A stretch of 64,000 nt of DNA from assembly GCA_041392475.1 (NCBI GenBank), contig JAWKLZ010000001.1, positions 930,001 to 994,000 on the forward strand. The letters are read 5' to 3'. This DNA is from Chitinophagales bacterium. Its GTDB lineage: Bacteria > Bacteroidota > Bacteroidia > Chitinophagales > UBA2359. The position numbers and the translations under genes are program-made. The first letter of the stretch is position 1. Every line of letters starts with the position of its first letter. A model generated the notes under the pieces. The model was not told the DNA's origin. It saw only the letters and a list, made by a program, of their open reading frames with translations, and made no database searches. Below are positions 46,195 through 54,528 of this stretch, in pieces.

Positions 46195-46349
46195 CTTTCT
46201 TTGCGATAGAGATTTCAAGAGAATACAACAAAGTGGATTTGAGTCAAGTGCCAAGCGGAGTTTATTTGGCGAGAATCATGGATTTTATGCAGAGAAGACA
46301 GGCACTTCGGGTTTTATCCATAAAATAGGTGTTTTTCAAAACAATTGAT
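46195..46349 (+). pseudogene. remnant of a T9SS sorting domain
   Basis: One frame reads AIEISREYNKVDLSQVPSG then VYLARI, a typical end of a type A sorting domain. After the next few codons another frame continues with TGTSGFIHKIGVF up to a stop near 46349, as expected for the last strand of such a domain. No start or body is present. It looks like the frameshifted tail of a lost secreted protein gene. Confidence 0.45.
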
Positions 46350-46391
46350 TTGTAGTAGATTAAGATTCTAAGTAGAATTCCAAACACCATT

Positions 46392-47087
46392 TCAGTTCGC
46401 TCCCAAATCCTCCAACAACCGCCTTTTTGCCTTCTCAAAAAAATCATTGTTCAACACCCAAAAACCCAGTGTTGCACCTCCATTTTGAATCGTTATCTCC
46501 ACAGGTTGACTCACCACAATCCAGGGATTGGCATATACTACATTAGAGATAACTTGCTGTAAATCACTTGCATTTTCTGATAAATCTTCTATCTTTAAAG
46601 TTTTAAACACTGTCTTAGGCTTGTTTTTCTGAGCAATTTTCACCTCTTTATTCACCAGGCGGTAAGGACTTAGAATCTCCTCTCCCTCCGCAGTCACCAT
46701 CTTCAAAGTGCTATTGCCAAAATGCGTGACCCGGCCACTGTAACCATTGAATGTTATCGAATCTCCCAACTGAAAATGCCCACCAAACCTCAGCACAATT
46801 CCTGCAAAAAAGTTTCTCCAAAAATCAAAAAACACTACCAAAATCAAAAACAGCCATACACTTGTCACCAATAAACTTGTTTTCAAACAGTAGTAAATCA
46901 CCACTTCAAAAAATCCTCCCCATACCAATAGCTCCACCCTATCCAGTTTCTTTTGGGCTGCGTCATCCCGTTTCAATAAAGTAGGAAGCATCAACTTTTT
47001 ATAAAGGTTGAAAGCTAAAAAAATCAGTATTCCTATCACTACAATCAGCATCAGCATCGACAAGGGAATTTCTTTGATAAAGTCCAT
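46392..47087 (-). CDS. MscS-like mechanosensitive channel family protein
   Basis: 231 residues. Three hydrophobic segments (about 8-28, 50-70, 72-100), the last glycine-containing (FFAGIVLRFGG), followed by the MscS beta-domain: FQLGDSITFNGYSGRVTHFGNSTLKM, TAEGEEILSPYRLVNKEV. The usual IPN motif is replaced by SPY. A short alpha/beta end follows. It is smaller than MscS (286) and probably lets ions out or serves a regulatory role in the inner membrane. It lies downstream of the 8-base repeat array on the same strand as the broken transporter gene. Confidence 0.75.
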   Translation of the reverse strand: MDFIKEIPLSMLMLIVVIGILIFLAFNLYKKLMLPTLLKRDDAAQKKLDRVELLVWGGFFEVVIYYCLKTSLLVTSVWLFLILVVFFDFWRNFFAGIVLRFGGHFQLGDSITFNGYSGRVTHFGNSTLKMVTAEGEEILSPYRLVNKEVKIAQKNKPKTVFKTLKIEDLSENASDLQQVISNVVYANPWIVVSQPVEITIQNGGATLGFWVLNNDFFEKAKRRLLEDLGAN

Positions 47088-47180
47088 ATAGGTTTTACTT
47101 TTTATTCTTTGTTATTTTTTTTGAAAAACATGTGCACTATAAATCAAATAAATGGCAGATTACTTTTAATCTAACTACCT

Positions 47181-47618
47181 CATTTAACCATTCAACCATT
47201 CAACCATTCAACCATTTAACCATTCAACCATTCAACCATTTAACCATTCAACCATTTAACCATTCAACCATTCAACCATTCAGCCATTTAACCATTCAAC
47301 CATTTAACCATTCAACCATTTAACCATTTAACCATTCAACCATTCAACCATTCAACCATTCAACCATTCAACCATTCAACCATTCAACCATTCAACCATT
47401 CAACCATTCAACCATTCAACCATTTAACCATTCAACCATTCAACCATTCAACCATTCAACCATTCAACCATTCAACCATTCAACCATTCAACCATTCAAC
47501 CATTTAACCATTTAACCATTCAACCATTCAACCATTCAACCATTTAACCATTCAACCATTTAACCATTTAACCATTCAACCATTCAACCATTCAACCATT
47601 CAACCATTCAACCATTCA
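47181..47618. repeat. tandem array of an 8 bp unit, about 55 copies
   Basis: Unit accattca with a C/T choice at the seventh base (accattca or accattta); almost no other variation is seen, apart from one a-to-g change near 47282. The array covers about 438 bases. The unit length is not a multiple of three, and the frames through it are accidental. It ends six bases from the stop codon of the gene at 47624 and starts about 93 bases upstream of the MscS-like gene's start. Confidence 0.95.
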
Positions 47619-47623
47619 CTGCC

Positions 47624-48187
47624 CTAAATCAAAACCCCTTCCTCTATCAGCCAATTCTCCACATTTGGCTTCACCGCTCGATAAATGACATAAGTATTCA
47701 AGCCAATTTTTTCCAATATTTTGGCTTTCAGCATCTCCTGCATCACTTCATGAATCCGTGTAGTCTCCTCACCAAACATTGCAGCAATACGCTCTTTGGT
47801 GAGATGATGGTTAAGGATGAATTGATACAATAACCATTTCCAGTGTTCATCTTTGATTTTGAGACTTTGCAAAGCGGACACATCTTCCACATATACCTTG
47901 TTATCAGAATATTCACGAATATTTCGCAGCCATATTTGCAGACTTAGACCAATATTTCCTTCACTTTCGGCATACATTCTATTCATCAATCGGTTGAAGT
48001 GGTTTCCTTCAATGTTGTTCTCCTCATTTTTATACACGATGTGCGTACCAGCCAACCGATGCCTTTCCAAAATAATATTTTTCATGGCTTCCTTGTTGAT
48101 AGGCGACAAAACAATGGTGTTCGTAACCACCCTTTGAAGCGATCTTTGATTTCTCACCGCCTCCATAGCATATAGATTGATGTTCAA
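47624..48187 (-). CDS. C-terminal AAA+ lid and winged-helix fragment of the IS-split transporter-NTPase gene
   Basis: 187 codons from a TTG at 48187. The sequence opens in the middle of a domain (NINLYAMEAVRNQRSLQRVV), continues as an AAA+ C-terminal part (IVLSPINKEAMKNIILERHR, then the sensor-2-like SEGNIGLSLQIWLRNI) and ends in a winged helix (LLYQFILNHHLTKERIAAMF, then LKAKILEKIGLNTYVIYRAV). It lacks any Walker motifs. These are found at the end of the 49796-54247 gene, and joining the two across the IS restores one frame (…HHFIL-NINLYAMEA…). As it stands it has no normal start or promoter, so it is probably not a working protein. See the IS and transporter entries. Confidence 0.85.
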   Translation of the reverse strand: MNINLYAMEAVRNQRSLQRVVTNTIVLSPINKEAMKNIILERHRLAGTHIVYKNEENNIEGNHFNRLMNRMYAESEGNIGLSLQIWLRNIREYSDNKVYVEDVSALQSLKIKDEHWKWLLYQFILNHHLTKERIAAMFGEETTRIHEVMQEMLKAKILEKIGLNTYVIYRAVKPNVENWLIEEGVLI

Positions 48188-48190
48188 AAT

Positions 48191-49836
48191 TTAGACTTTG
48201 GACGGAAATTGTTTGAAAAAAAATAGGCAAAACTATTGCTATAGTATATTATGTGAAAAACATAGCTATTACAAAAGAGTTTTGCCATGATATTTTAAAT
48301 TCAGACATAAAGCACGCCAAGGCTTTAGTGAATGTACTTATGGCATTGGGCAGTGAAGTAAATGCCCCTAATCCCACATCCCTAAGTTTGAGTCCATTTT
48401 TTCAATATCATTACTCGATACTTGGAAAAGTAATGAAAGATTTTGGCGAAGAACTTAACGGTGCAGACAAGTTAGCGTTAAAATCAGATTTGCGGCAATT
48501 ATTTTTCAAAAAAATGCCCTATCAATCGGAGTACAAACTCTCTACTGATTTTACAACAATACGCAAACCCGAATCACGGACATTGGCAGAACGAGGATTT
48601 GTCAATATCCCAAATGTACGCATTTATGGTAATAAACCTATAGACATTGGATATTATATTTCATGTCTTAATCTACATCTTTATGATGAAAAACATCCTG
48701 CTGCTTGGAGCGTTCCTTTGGATAATCTACGAGTAGATTTACAATCCGATAAAATAAGTGTTGTCGTTCAGCAACTGTGTAATGTCTTAGAAGATGAGAA
48801 TCTACCTTTTGCCGAAAGTACAAAAGTTACGAACACTTCTGATTCGAGTTATACGGTTCCAGAATTTATTAGTCCATTGATTGAGAAGTTCGATAATCTG
48901 CTTTTAATCAGTAGAGTGCGCTATGGAATGAAAGTGTATAAACCTTACTGTGGTGAACAAAAAAAGGGCGGACGCAAGAAAACTTATGAAGATGAGCCTT
49001 ATTATTTACAAACCGAGCGTGTGCGTAAGTTTAAGCATCGCAAAACCAAGCAATATTTTAGTAAAGCCCAACGCCCCATTTTTGATTTAGCTACTGATGA
49101 TGAAGTAGAATATGAAACCACTTTAGCAAAAGGACGCAAAATCCTCGTTCAAATTTATCGTTGGAATGATGTGCTTTTGCGTGGTAAAAATAGCTATAAA
49201 ATGGAGGATAAGCCATTTGATTTGGCGTGTATTCGATTCATAGACAAAGAAACGGGAGCTTGTTTATTCAAGCGAGATATGTTTGTGGGTGTATGGGGCA
49301 AAAATCGCAGAACGCACACCACACTCGAAATTCAAACGGACTACAAACATCGCTATGATATTGAGGTTCATAATCGTTTCAGTAAACAGCAATTCTTAGC
49401 CGACAAATACCAAACATCTAATGTAGAGGCTTTGGATGCTTGGTTATGGACAGTACAGCTGACTTATTGGCTTTTGTACTTTGCATCCACAGAAACCGAA
49501 GTTTGTGTCAATCCATGGGAAGAATATCTGCCTGAAGTAAAAAGAGCTCAACAGAACAAACAGAGAAAGTCAGTTGCAATGACCCGAAAAGGAGCAAAAA
49601 GACTTTTTTCTACTTTTGATATTCGACCCTTCAAACCTCAAGAGTCTAAAAATGGAAAGGGGCGTAAGAAAGGAACCGTCTTAAAGCAGAAACCGAAGCA
49701 GAAACCAAAGAAAAAACTCAAAAATGAACAAAATTACAAGCAAAATATTGAACAAATCAAGTGATAATATAAGAAAATATTATTATGTTTTTAGCTCAAC
49801 CGAAGGTTGAATGGGATTCTTTTGTCCAAAGTCTAA
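48191..49836. mobile_element. complete insertion sequence, 1,646 bp
   Basis: Perfect 13-base terminal inverted repeats TTAGACTTTGGAC (48191-48203) and its complement (49824-49836). The target duplication TCAAAAT is at 48184-48190 and 49837-49843. One transposase gene fills it. It is inserted in the minus-strand gene that encodes the transporter-NTPase fusion, with its transposase in the opposite direction. The intact ends, intact ORF and exact target duplication point to a recent insertion. The ends match those of the MITE-like element at 8675. Confidence 0.93.
48253..49764 (+). CDS. DDE transposase of the IS
   Basis: 503 residues from a GTG at 48253. DDE residues by pattern: Asp 99 (STDFT), Asp 197 (TNTSDSSY) and Glu 371 (DIEVHNRFSKQQFLADKYQT), the last in the E-x-x-x-R-F-x-K-Q arrangement typical of the IS4/IS701-like and related NF041680-type transposases; this family placement is from memory. 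An N-terminal helical DNA-binding part (1-90), WSVPLDNLRVDL, and a very basic C-terminal tail (RKKGTVLKQKPKQKPKKKLK) are visible. The frame is intact, so the element may be active. Confidence 0.88.
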   Translation: MKNIAITKEFCHDILNSDIKHAKALVNVLMALGSEVNAPNPTSLSLSPFFQYHYSILGKVMKDFGEELNGADKLALKSDLRQLFFKKMPYQSEYKLSTDFTTIRKPESRTLAERGFVNIPNVRIYGNKPIDIGYYISCLNLHLYDEKHPAAWSVPLDNLRVDLQSDKISVVVQQLCNVLEDENLPFAESTKVTNTSDSSYTVPEFISPLIEKFDNLLLISRVRYGMKVYKPYCGEQKKGGRKKTYEDEPYYLQTERVRKFKHRKTKQYFSKAQRPIFDLATDDEVEYETTLAKGRKILVQIYRWNDVLLRGKNSYKMEDKPFDLACIRFIDKETGACLFKRDMFVGVWGKNRRTHTTLEIQTDYKHRYDIEVHNRFSKQQFLADKYQTSNVEALDAWLWTVQLTYWLLYFASTETEVCVNPWEEYLPEVKRAQQNKQRKSVAMTRKGAKRLFSTFDIRPFKPQESKNGKGRKKGTVLKQKPKQKPKKKLKNEQNYKQNIEQIK

Positions 49837-52800
49837 TCAAAATAAAGTGGTGTTTTTTGCTAAACTGATCGATCAATCCTATCAAAATTGTCAAAGCATC
49901 TTCTTCTAAAAACCTATTCCACCACACTTCAATATCACTAAAAACCAAGGTAGATTTGGCAGGTAATTTCGCCAAACATTGTTCCAGACTACCCGTCTGA
50001 TTGGTAGCTGCACAGATAGATTCTTGAAGTTCTTTCACAGTCCCCTGTTTGCCGTGGGCGGGGATTCTAAAGACGTTTTTAGAGAGTCTTTCGCTCGCCA
50101 AATATTCCGAAAAGTGAGATTTTCCCACCAAACTTTTACCCACAATCAGCACGACACTATTTCTACCCTCCATATTTGCATTTTTGTATTGCGTCAATTC
50201 CCTTTCTCTGCCGAGGTAATTTTGCTGCACGGGTAGTTGTTTACCTTGAAACAACTGCTTGTAATAGAAAGGCAGCGAAGCTGCAACAACTGCTTTTGGA
50301 TACATGGCATTCACAAAAATCAAACCTTGTTCTACATTGTTTTTGAGTTGGTATTTGAACTCAAACAAAGAGACATCAGATTCGTATTTCTTGGCGGTCA
50401 ATGCCTTGTTCAGAGTCGTATAAATGCCATTAATTTGGGAGTTGACCCTATTTTTGATGCGAGCAATCCCCTTTTCTCGTTTTGACACATTGATAAATCG
50501 GTTCCAATTGTCCGCATTTTCGACCAAAAATCGGCTATCAAGCTCCATCTGCAAATCATACAATATAGCCCGAATGTCCTCTTCAAACCTTATTTTGGCG
50601 ATTTTGAAAAGCTCGTTTTCATGCTCAAATTTTTGCCTCACCGTTTGCAGCAACTCCTTAATTTCCTGTTGTTTTTTTGACTCCCTCAGCGAATACTTCA
50701 ACAGGTTCACGCTATTGATCTGATTGTAATAAATATTTGAAGCTTCCGCCAAATAATGTTCAATGTGATTGTAAATAGGCCCATTCAGTTTGGTTTCCAA
50801 AATAAAATCTACAATTTTGGACAAATCCAGATTTGTTGGCAAAATGCCCTCCATCTGCAGGTCTTCAAAATCTTCAACCAATGTTTTGCTCATCAAAACT
50901 GCATCATAATCTACCATTGAAGGTACATCCTCCATTTGTTTTACAATCAAATTAATTAAGCGGTCAATCCCAATAAACTGGTTTTCATGCACATCAAAGT
51001 CTTCGATTGATTGGGTTTTCAATCCACCATCAAATTCTTCAATCACCTTTTGCATTGTAGTCACATGCCCCGAAAACTGCTCTTCAATAGGACGGTTCAC
51101 TTCCTGATCCAAGGTTTTTAGCATATCACAAATCCCCTCATTGATCAACAGATTAACTTGTGCAAGTTCTAAATTCGTTTCCAGAGAAGTATGGAGAACG
51201 TTTTGATTGTTGCTCCAATTTGAAGGGAAAAAAGCAATGTTTTCGGTAAATCTATGGACGTTTCTTTTGTTGGTTTGCAGCTTTATAGCCTTCAATTTTG
51301 CAGCCGTATCAGGGTCTTGACTGATGGTGATGATCTCGTTTGAAAAGTTTCTAAACAAAGACAAGCCTTCAAATTCCATTTGCATTTTTAGGTCTTGGAA
51401 AAAAGACATTTGTTGGACCAACAACTCTGTCAATTCAGCTACAATCAAAGGCATTTCGGGCTTCAATATGGCCGTATGCCCAGTGAATCCATCAATTTCA
51501 AATAAGTGATAGGTCTTTGAAATGATGTCACCTATGGTTTTGGATAGATTTTCAAAACAGTCGTTTCCAAAGGTCAAATAGAGGCGGTTGAAGGCAGGAG
51601 TCAATCGGGCAGATTGAAGCATTGCAGCAATTTTCCGCAACTTTATAGTTTGCGTTTTACCTGATTTTGTGACCTTTATTTTCTTAGGCACGGTGTCAAA
51701 TATTTGCTCTATTTCAAGCCCAAACTCCCTGTTACTTTCCGAAAACAATTCACTCAGTATCGGAATTTCCCTTTGACGTATTTGCTTCAATTTCAGTTGA
51801 AGCTTATCCAACATCTGCGAAAACTCTTGGTATTCCTCCTTATCCGTTTCGGCTTCATTCCCCATGCCTTTTATTTCGGTCAAGGTCAGATGGTACAGTT
51901 CCAAATATTTTTCTTGAATAGGCGAAAACACCTCTTCTACAAAATCCGAAAATTGCTTGTCCAAAGCAAATTGTAGTTCACTGACCGCTGTTGCCAAAGC
52001 AACATCTTCTACTGCCAATACATCGGGAAGAACTTGATTTTTAGCACCTTGACTATTGGAAGTCACTGCAACGGTATTGGGTGTCAAGACCTGAACTTCA
52101 CCAAATTGGGTAGAAGCCTTCACCAGCAAAGTCGTGCCTATCGTGCCAACCAAATCATTCGTTCTGCTCACAAAATTTTGTGCCTCCTCCAATTTGACGG
52201 CAGGAATACCAACCAATATTAAATCTGTTTCGGAAGAATAAACCTTCATCAATTCGTATAAGGGGCGTTTGTCCACCGCATTTCCAATCACCTTGACAGA
52301 AGCAACAATCCTGCGTTCTTCCAAGATTTTTTTGATTTTCTTCTCTATTACCTTCTTGTTGCTATTCGTATCTTCAACGAGCAGTACCCTAATTTGGGCA
52401 TTGCGCCATAGATTTGAAGCCAATAAAAACTTGGAAATGTTCAACATCAATTCGGCATTATTCCCAAAACCCCTCCACCACAGGTCAATTTGTTGGTATT
52501 TTCTGAACCCAAAACGCCAATCATAATCAAGGTACAACACATTGTAATCCAAGTCTATCAACTTTTGGGTCATTTGGGCAAACCAAATGGGATCAGCCGT
52601 ATTTTTCGCCCAACCCATGAGAATAGTATTGGGTTCAATACCCGAAAAACCAAAAGTAGAAGCAATGGTTTCGATGCCTTTGAAGATGTTTTTGACTTCA
52701 ATTCGCCTCCCAAAAACACCGTATTGTTTGAGCAACTCGTCCGTTACACTTTGCTGGTGTTTGGGAAATAAAAGTGCGGCTTCTTGATTTTCATGTAGGT

Positions 52801-54247
52801 CAAAATTGGTCACAATTCCACGATTACCCACCAATTCTTTGCTGAATTCGAGCAGGTGTGAACGTTGATTGGTGCCGCCACTAAAGAGCAAAACATTGGG
52901 TTTCCAATTTCTTTTGTGGTCTTGTTTTTCATCCATTCGGCGCAGCCCTGTTTTGACCACAGACGACCATACACTTTGCCAAACATCGCCCGAACCCAAA
53001 GCCAATTGTTTTTTAGCCAGCCAGAAATAGATTCCCCCAATCACGATAAATGCCACCACCATCGCAATCATATCCAAGCGAAACATGACAACAAAGGTGG
53101 CAATGAATCCTATCAATCCCACCCATTTTTTGACTCTAAATGTGGGATTAAAATCAGAGCTTGCCCAACTCTCCAAGTAAAACGAAAGATTGATAAACCC
53201 ATAAGCTGCAAGGTAAAACATCGAACATACCCTTGCAATCGTATCCAATTCTCCAATCAAAATACCTGCTTCTGCAATGAGTACAGTAAGCAATAAGGCA
53301 TTCCGAGGATCATTCCCTTTCCCTACGCCTGTGGCAAAAAAATTGGGAGTGATTTTGTCCACCGACATGGCCTGCAATATTCTGGGCGCACCCAAAATAC
53401 CGCCAAGCGCAGAAGACAATGTTGCTCCCCAAATCCCTGCAACGACTGCTGGCGCAAATAGTGCCAATTTGAGCATGATGTTGTTGTCACTTCTTAACAA
53501 CCCGCCATCAATGGTATAAAAGAGGAACACCGCCAACGCAATATACACTACAAAACCAACACCAATCGCCCATAAGGTACCCAGTGGAATGGATTTTTTG
53601 GGATCTTTTAAGTCCCCCGACATGGCGATTCCTGCCGTAAAACCAGTAACCGCAGGGAAAAATACTGCAAAAATGACTTCCATCGAAAGGCCTTCGGAAG
53701 GTGGTAAAAAAGCCAGTGTTTCGGGAACTTGAGGAGAGACTCCAAAAAATATCGACACCAAGGAACACACTATCGCTGCCATGATAAAAAACTGTGCTTT
53801 CAGAGCCAAAGAGGTGCTAATAAGTGCCAAAATCGCCAAAGAGAGCAAGGCCAATGAACCACCCATTCTAAGTCCATTGATACTCGCATCCAATCCAAAA
53901 TAGGGGTTGAAACTTTCTGCAAAACCAATGAGATAGAGCGCAATACTCATGGCTGTGCCTACAAAGAGCGTCACACCGATTGCTCCTCCAATGGGCAACC
54001 CGAGGCTTCTGGAGAGTACATAATAAACTCCTCCTGCACCTACTTTTTTGTCGGTGGCAATTGAGGAAATACTGAGTCCTGTGGTTATCGAGATAACATG
54101 GGCAATGACGATGATGGCAATAGTACCAATCAACCCTGCATTACCAACTACCCAACCCAAACGCATGTACATGATTACGCCTAAGATGGTCAGTAAGGAG
54201 GGAGTAAACACTCCAGCAAAAGCCCCGAATTTTTTTTGGTTTGCCAT
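49796..54247 (-). CDS. SLC12-like cation-chloride cotransporter fused to an AAA+ NTPase, 3' end cut off by the IS
   Basis: 1,483 codons. About 1-430: twelve-helix APC-fold transporter of the cation-chloride cotransporter type (FGAFAGVFTPSLLTILGVIM, YMRLGWVVGNAG, GAGGVYYVLSRSLG, ILGAPRILQAMSVD). About 455-720: SLC12-type cytosolic domain (PNVLLFSGGTNQRSHLLEFS, LVGIPAVKLEEA). About 730-1340: long helical region without a known name. From 1345: GREREL, Walker A IVGKSLVGKS (near 1368), Walker B STLVFSDIE (near 1434). It then breaks at HHFIL; the last 13 residues (IRLWTKESHSTFG) come from the IS end. The missing lid and winged helix lie at 47624. It is an inner-membrane ion carrier, with the NTPase perhaps regulatory (inferred). 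Confidence 0.88.
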   Translation of the reverse strand: MANQKKFGAFAGVFTPSLLTILGVIMYMRLGWVVGNAGLIGTIAIIVIAHVISITTGLSISSIATDKKVGAGGVYYVLSRSLGLPIGGAIGVTLFVGTAMSIALYLIGFAESFNPYFGLDASINGLRMGGSLALLSLAILALISTSLALKAQFFIMAAIVCSLVSIFFGVSPQVPETLAFLPPSEGLSMEVIFAVFFPAVTGFTAGIAMSGDLKDPKKSIPLGTLWAIGVGFVVYIALAVFLFYTIDGGLLRSDNNIMLKLALFAPAVVAGIWGATLSSALGGILGAPRILQAMSVDKITPNFFATGVGKGNDPRNALLLTVLIAEAGILIGELDTIARVCSMFYLAAYGFINLSFYLESWASSDFNPTFRVKKWVGLIGFIATFVVMFRLDMIAMVVAFIVIGGIYFWLAKKQLALGSGDVWQSVWSSVVKTGLRRMDEKQDHKRNWKPNVLLFSGGTNQRSHLLEFSKELVGNRGIVTNFDLHENQEAALLFPKHQQSVTDELLKQYGVFGRRIEVKNIFKGIETIASTFGFSGIEPNTILMGWAKNTADPIWFAQMTQKLIDLDYNVLYLDYDWRFGFRKYQQIDLWWRGFGNNAELMLNISKFLLASNLWRNAQIRVLLVEDTNSNKKVIEKKIKKILEERRIVASVKVIGNAVDKRPLYELMKVYSSETDLILVGIPAVKLEEAQNFVSRTNDLVGTIGTTLLVKASTQFGEVQVLTPNTVAVTSNSQGAKNQVLPDVLAVEDVALATAVSELQFALDKQFSDFVEEVFSPIQEKYLELYHLTLTEIKGMGNEAETDKEEYQEFSQMLDKLQLKLKQIRQREIPILSELFSESNREFGLEIEQIFDTVPKKIKVTKSGKTQTIKLRKIAAMLQSARLTPAFNRLYLTFGNDCFENLSKTIGDIISKTYHLFEIDGFTGHTAILKPEMPLIVAELTELLVQQMSFFQDLKMQMEFEGLSLFRNFSNEIITISQDPDTAAKLKAIKLQTNKRNVHRFTENIAFFPSNWSNNQNVLHTSLETNLELAQVNLLINEGICDMLKTLDQEVNRPIEEQFSGHVTTMQKVIEEFDGGLKTQSIEDFDVHENQFIGIDRLINLIVKQMEDVPSMVDYDAVLMSKTLVEDFEDLQMEGILPTNLDLSKIVDFILETKLNGPIYNHIEHYLAEASNIYYNQINSVNLLKYSLRESKKQQEIKELLQTVRQKFEHENELFKIAKIRFEEDIRAILYDLQMELDSRFLVENADNWNRFINVSKREKGIARIKNRVNSQINGIYTTLNKALTAKKYESDVSLFEFKYQLKNNVEQGLIFVNAMYPKAVVAASLPFYYKQLFQGKQLPVQQNYLGRERELTQYKNANMEGRNSVVLIVGKSLVGKSHFSEYLASERLSKNVFRIPAHGKQGTVKELQESICAATNQTGSLEQCLAKLPAKSTLVFSDIEVWWNRFLEEDALTILIGLIDQFSKKHHFILIRLWTKESHSTFG

Positions 54248-54528
54248 TCAATAATTTTTTGAGCCTAAAATTAGTCTTTTGTTTGTGAATAGAGACCTCT
54301 AATTTGGAGTGCTTGTTTGGAGGGGAGCAAAGATACGATTAAAATTGAAGGGGAAATTTTGCATTTATGAGAGCTTGCGACTATCTATAATTTGTCATGT
54401 ATTTAGATATTTTTTATTAATTCCTTACCTTCGCCATTGTTTCGCCTTCTTTATTGAAGGAAAAGCAAACTTATTGAAGAGCAAACTACCACAAATAGGT
54501 CATTTTATTTTAACTTATATTTATTCCT

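Noticed and set aside
47132..47323. 63-codon plus-strand frame with NHSTIQPF-type repeats
   Set aside because: It runs through the 8-base tandem array; the unit length is not a multiple of three, so the frame is an artefact.
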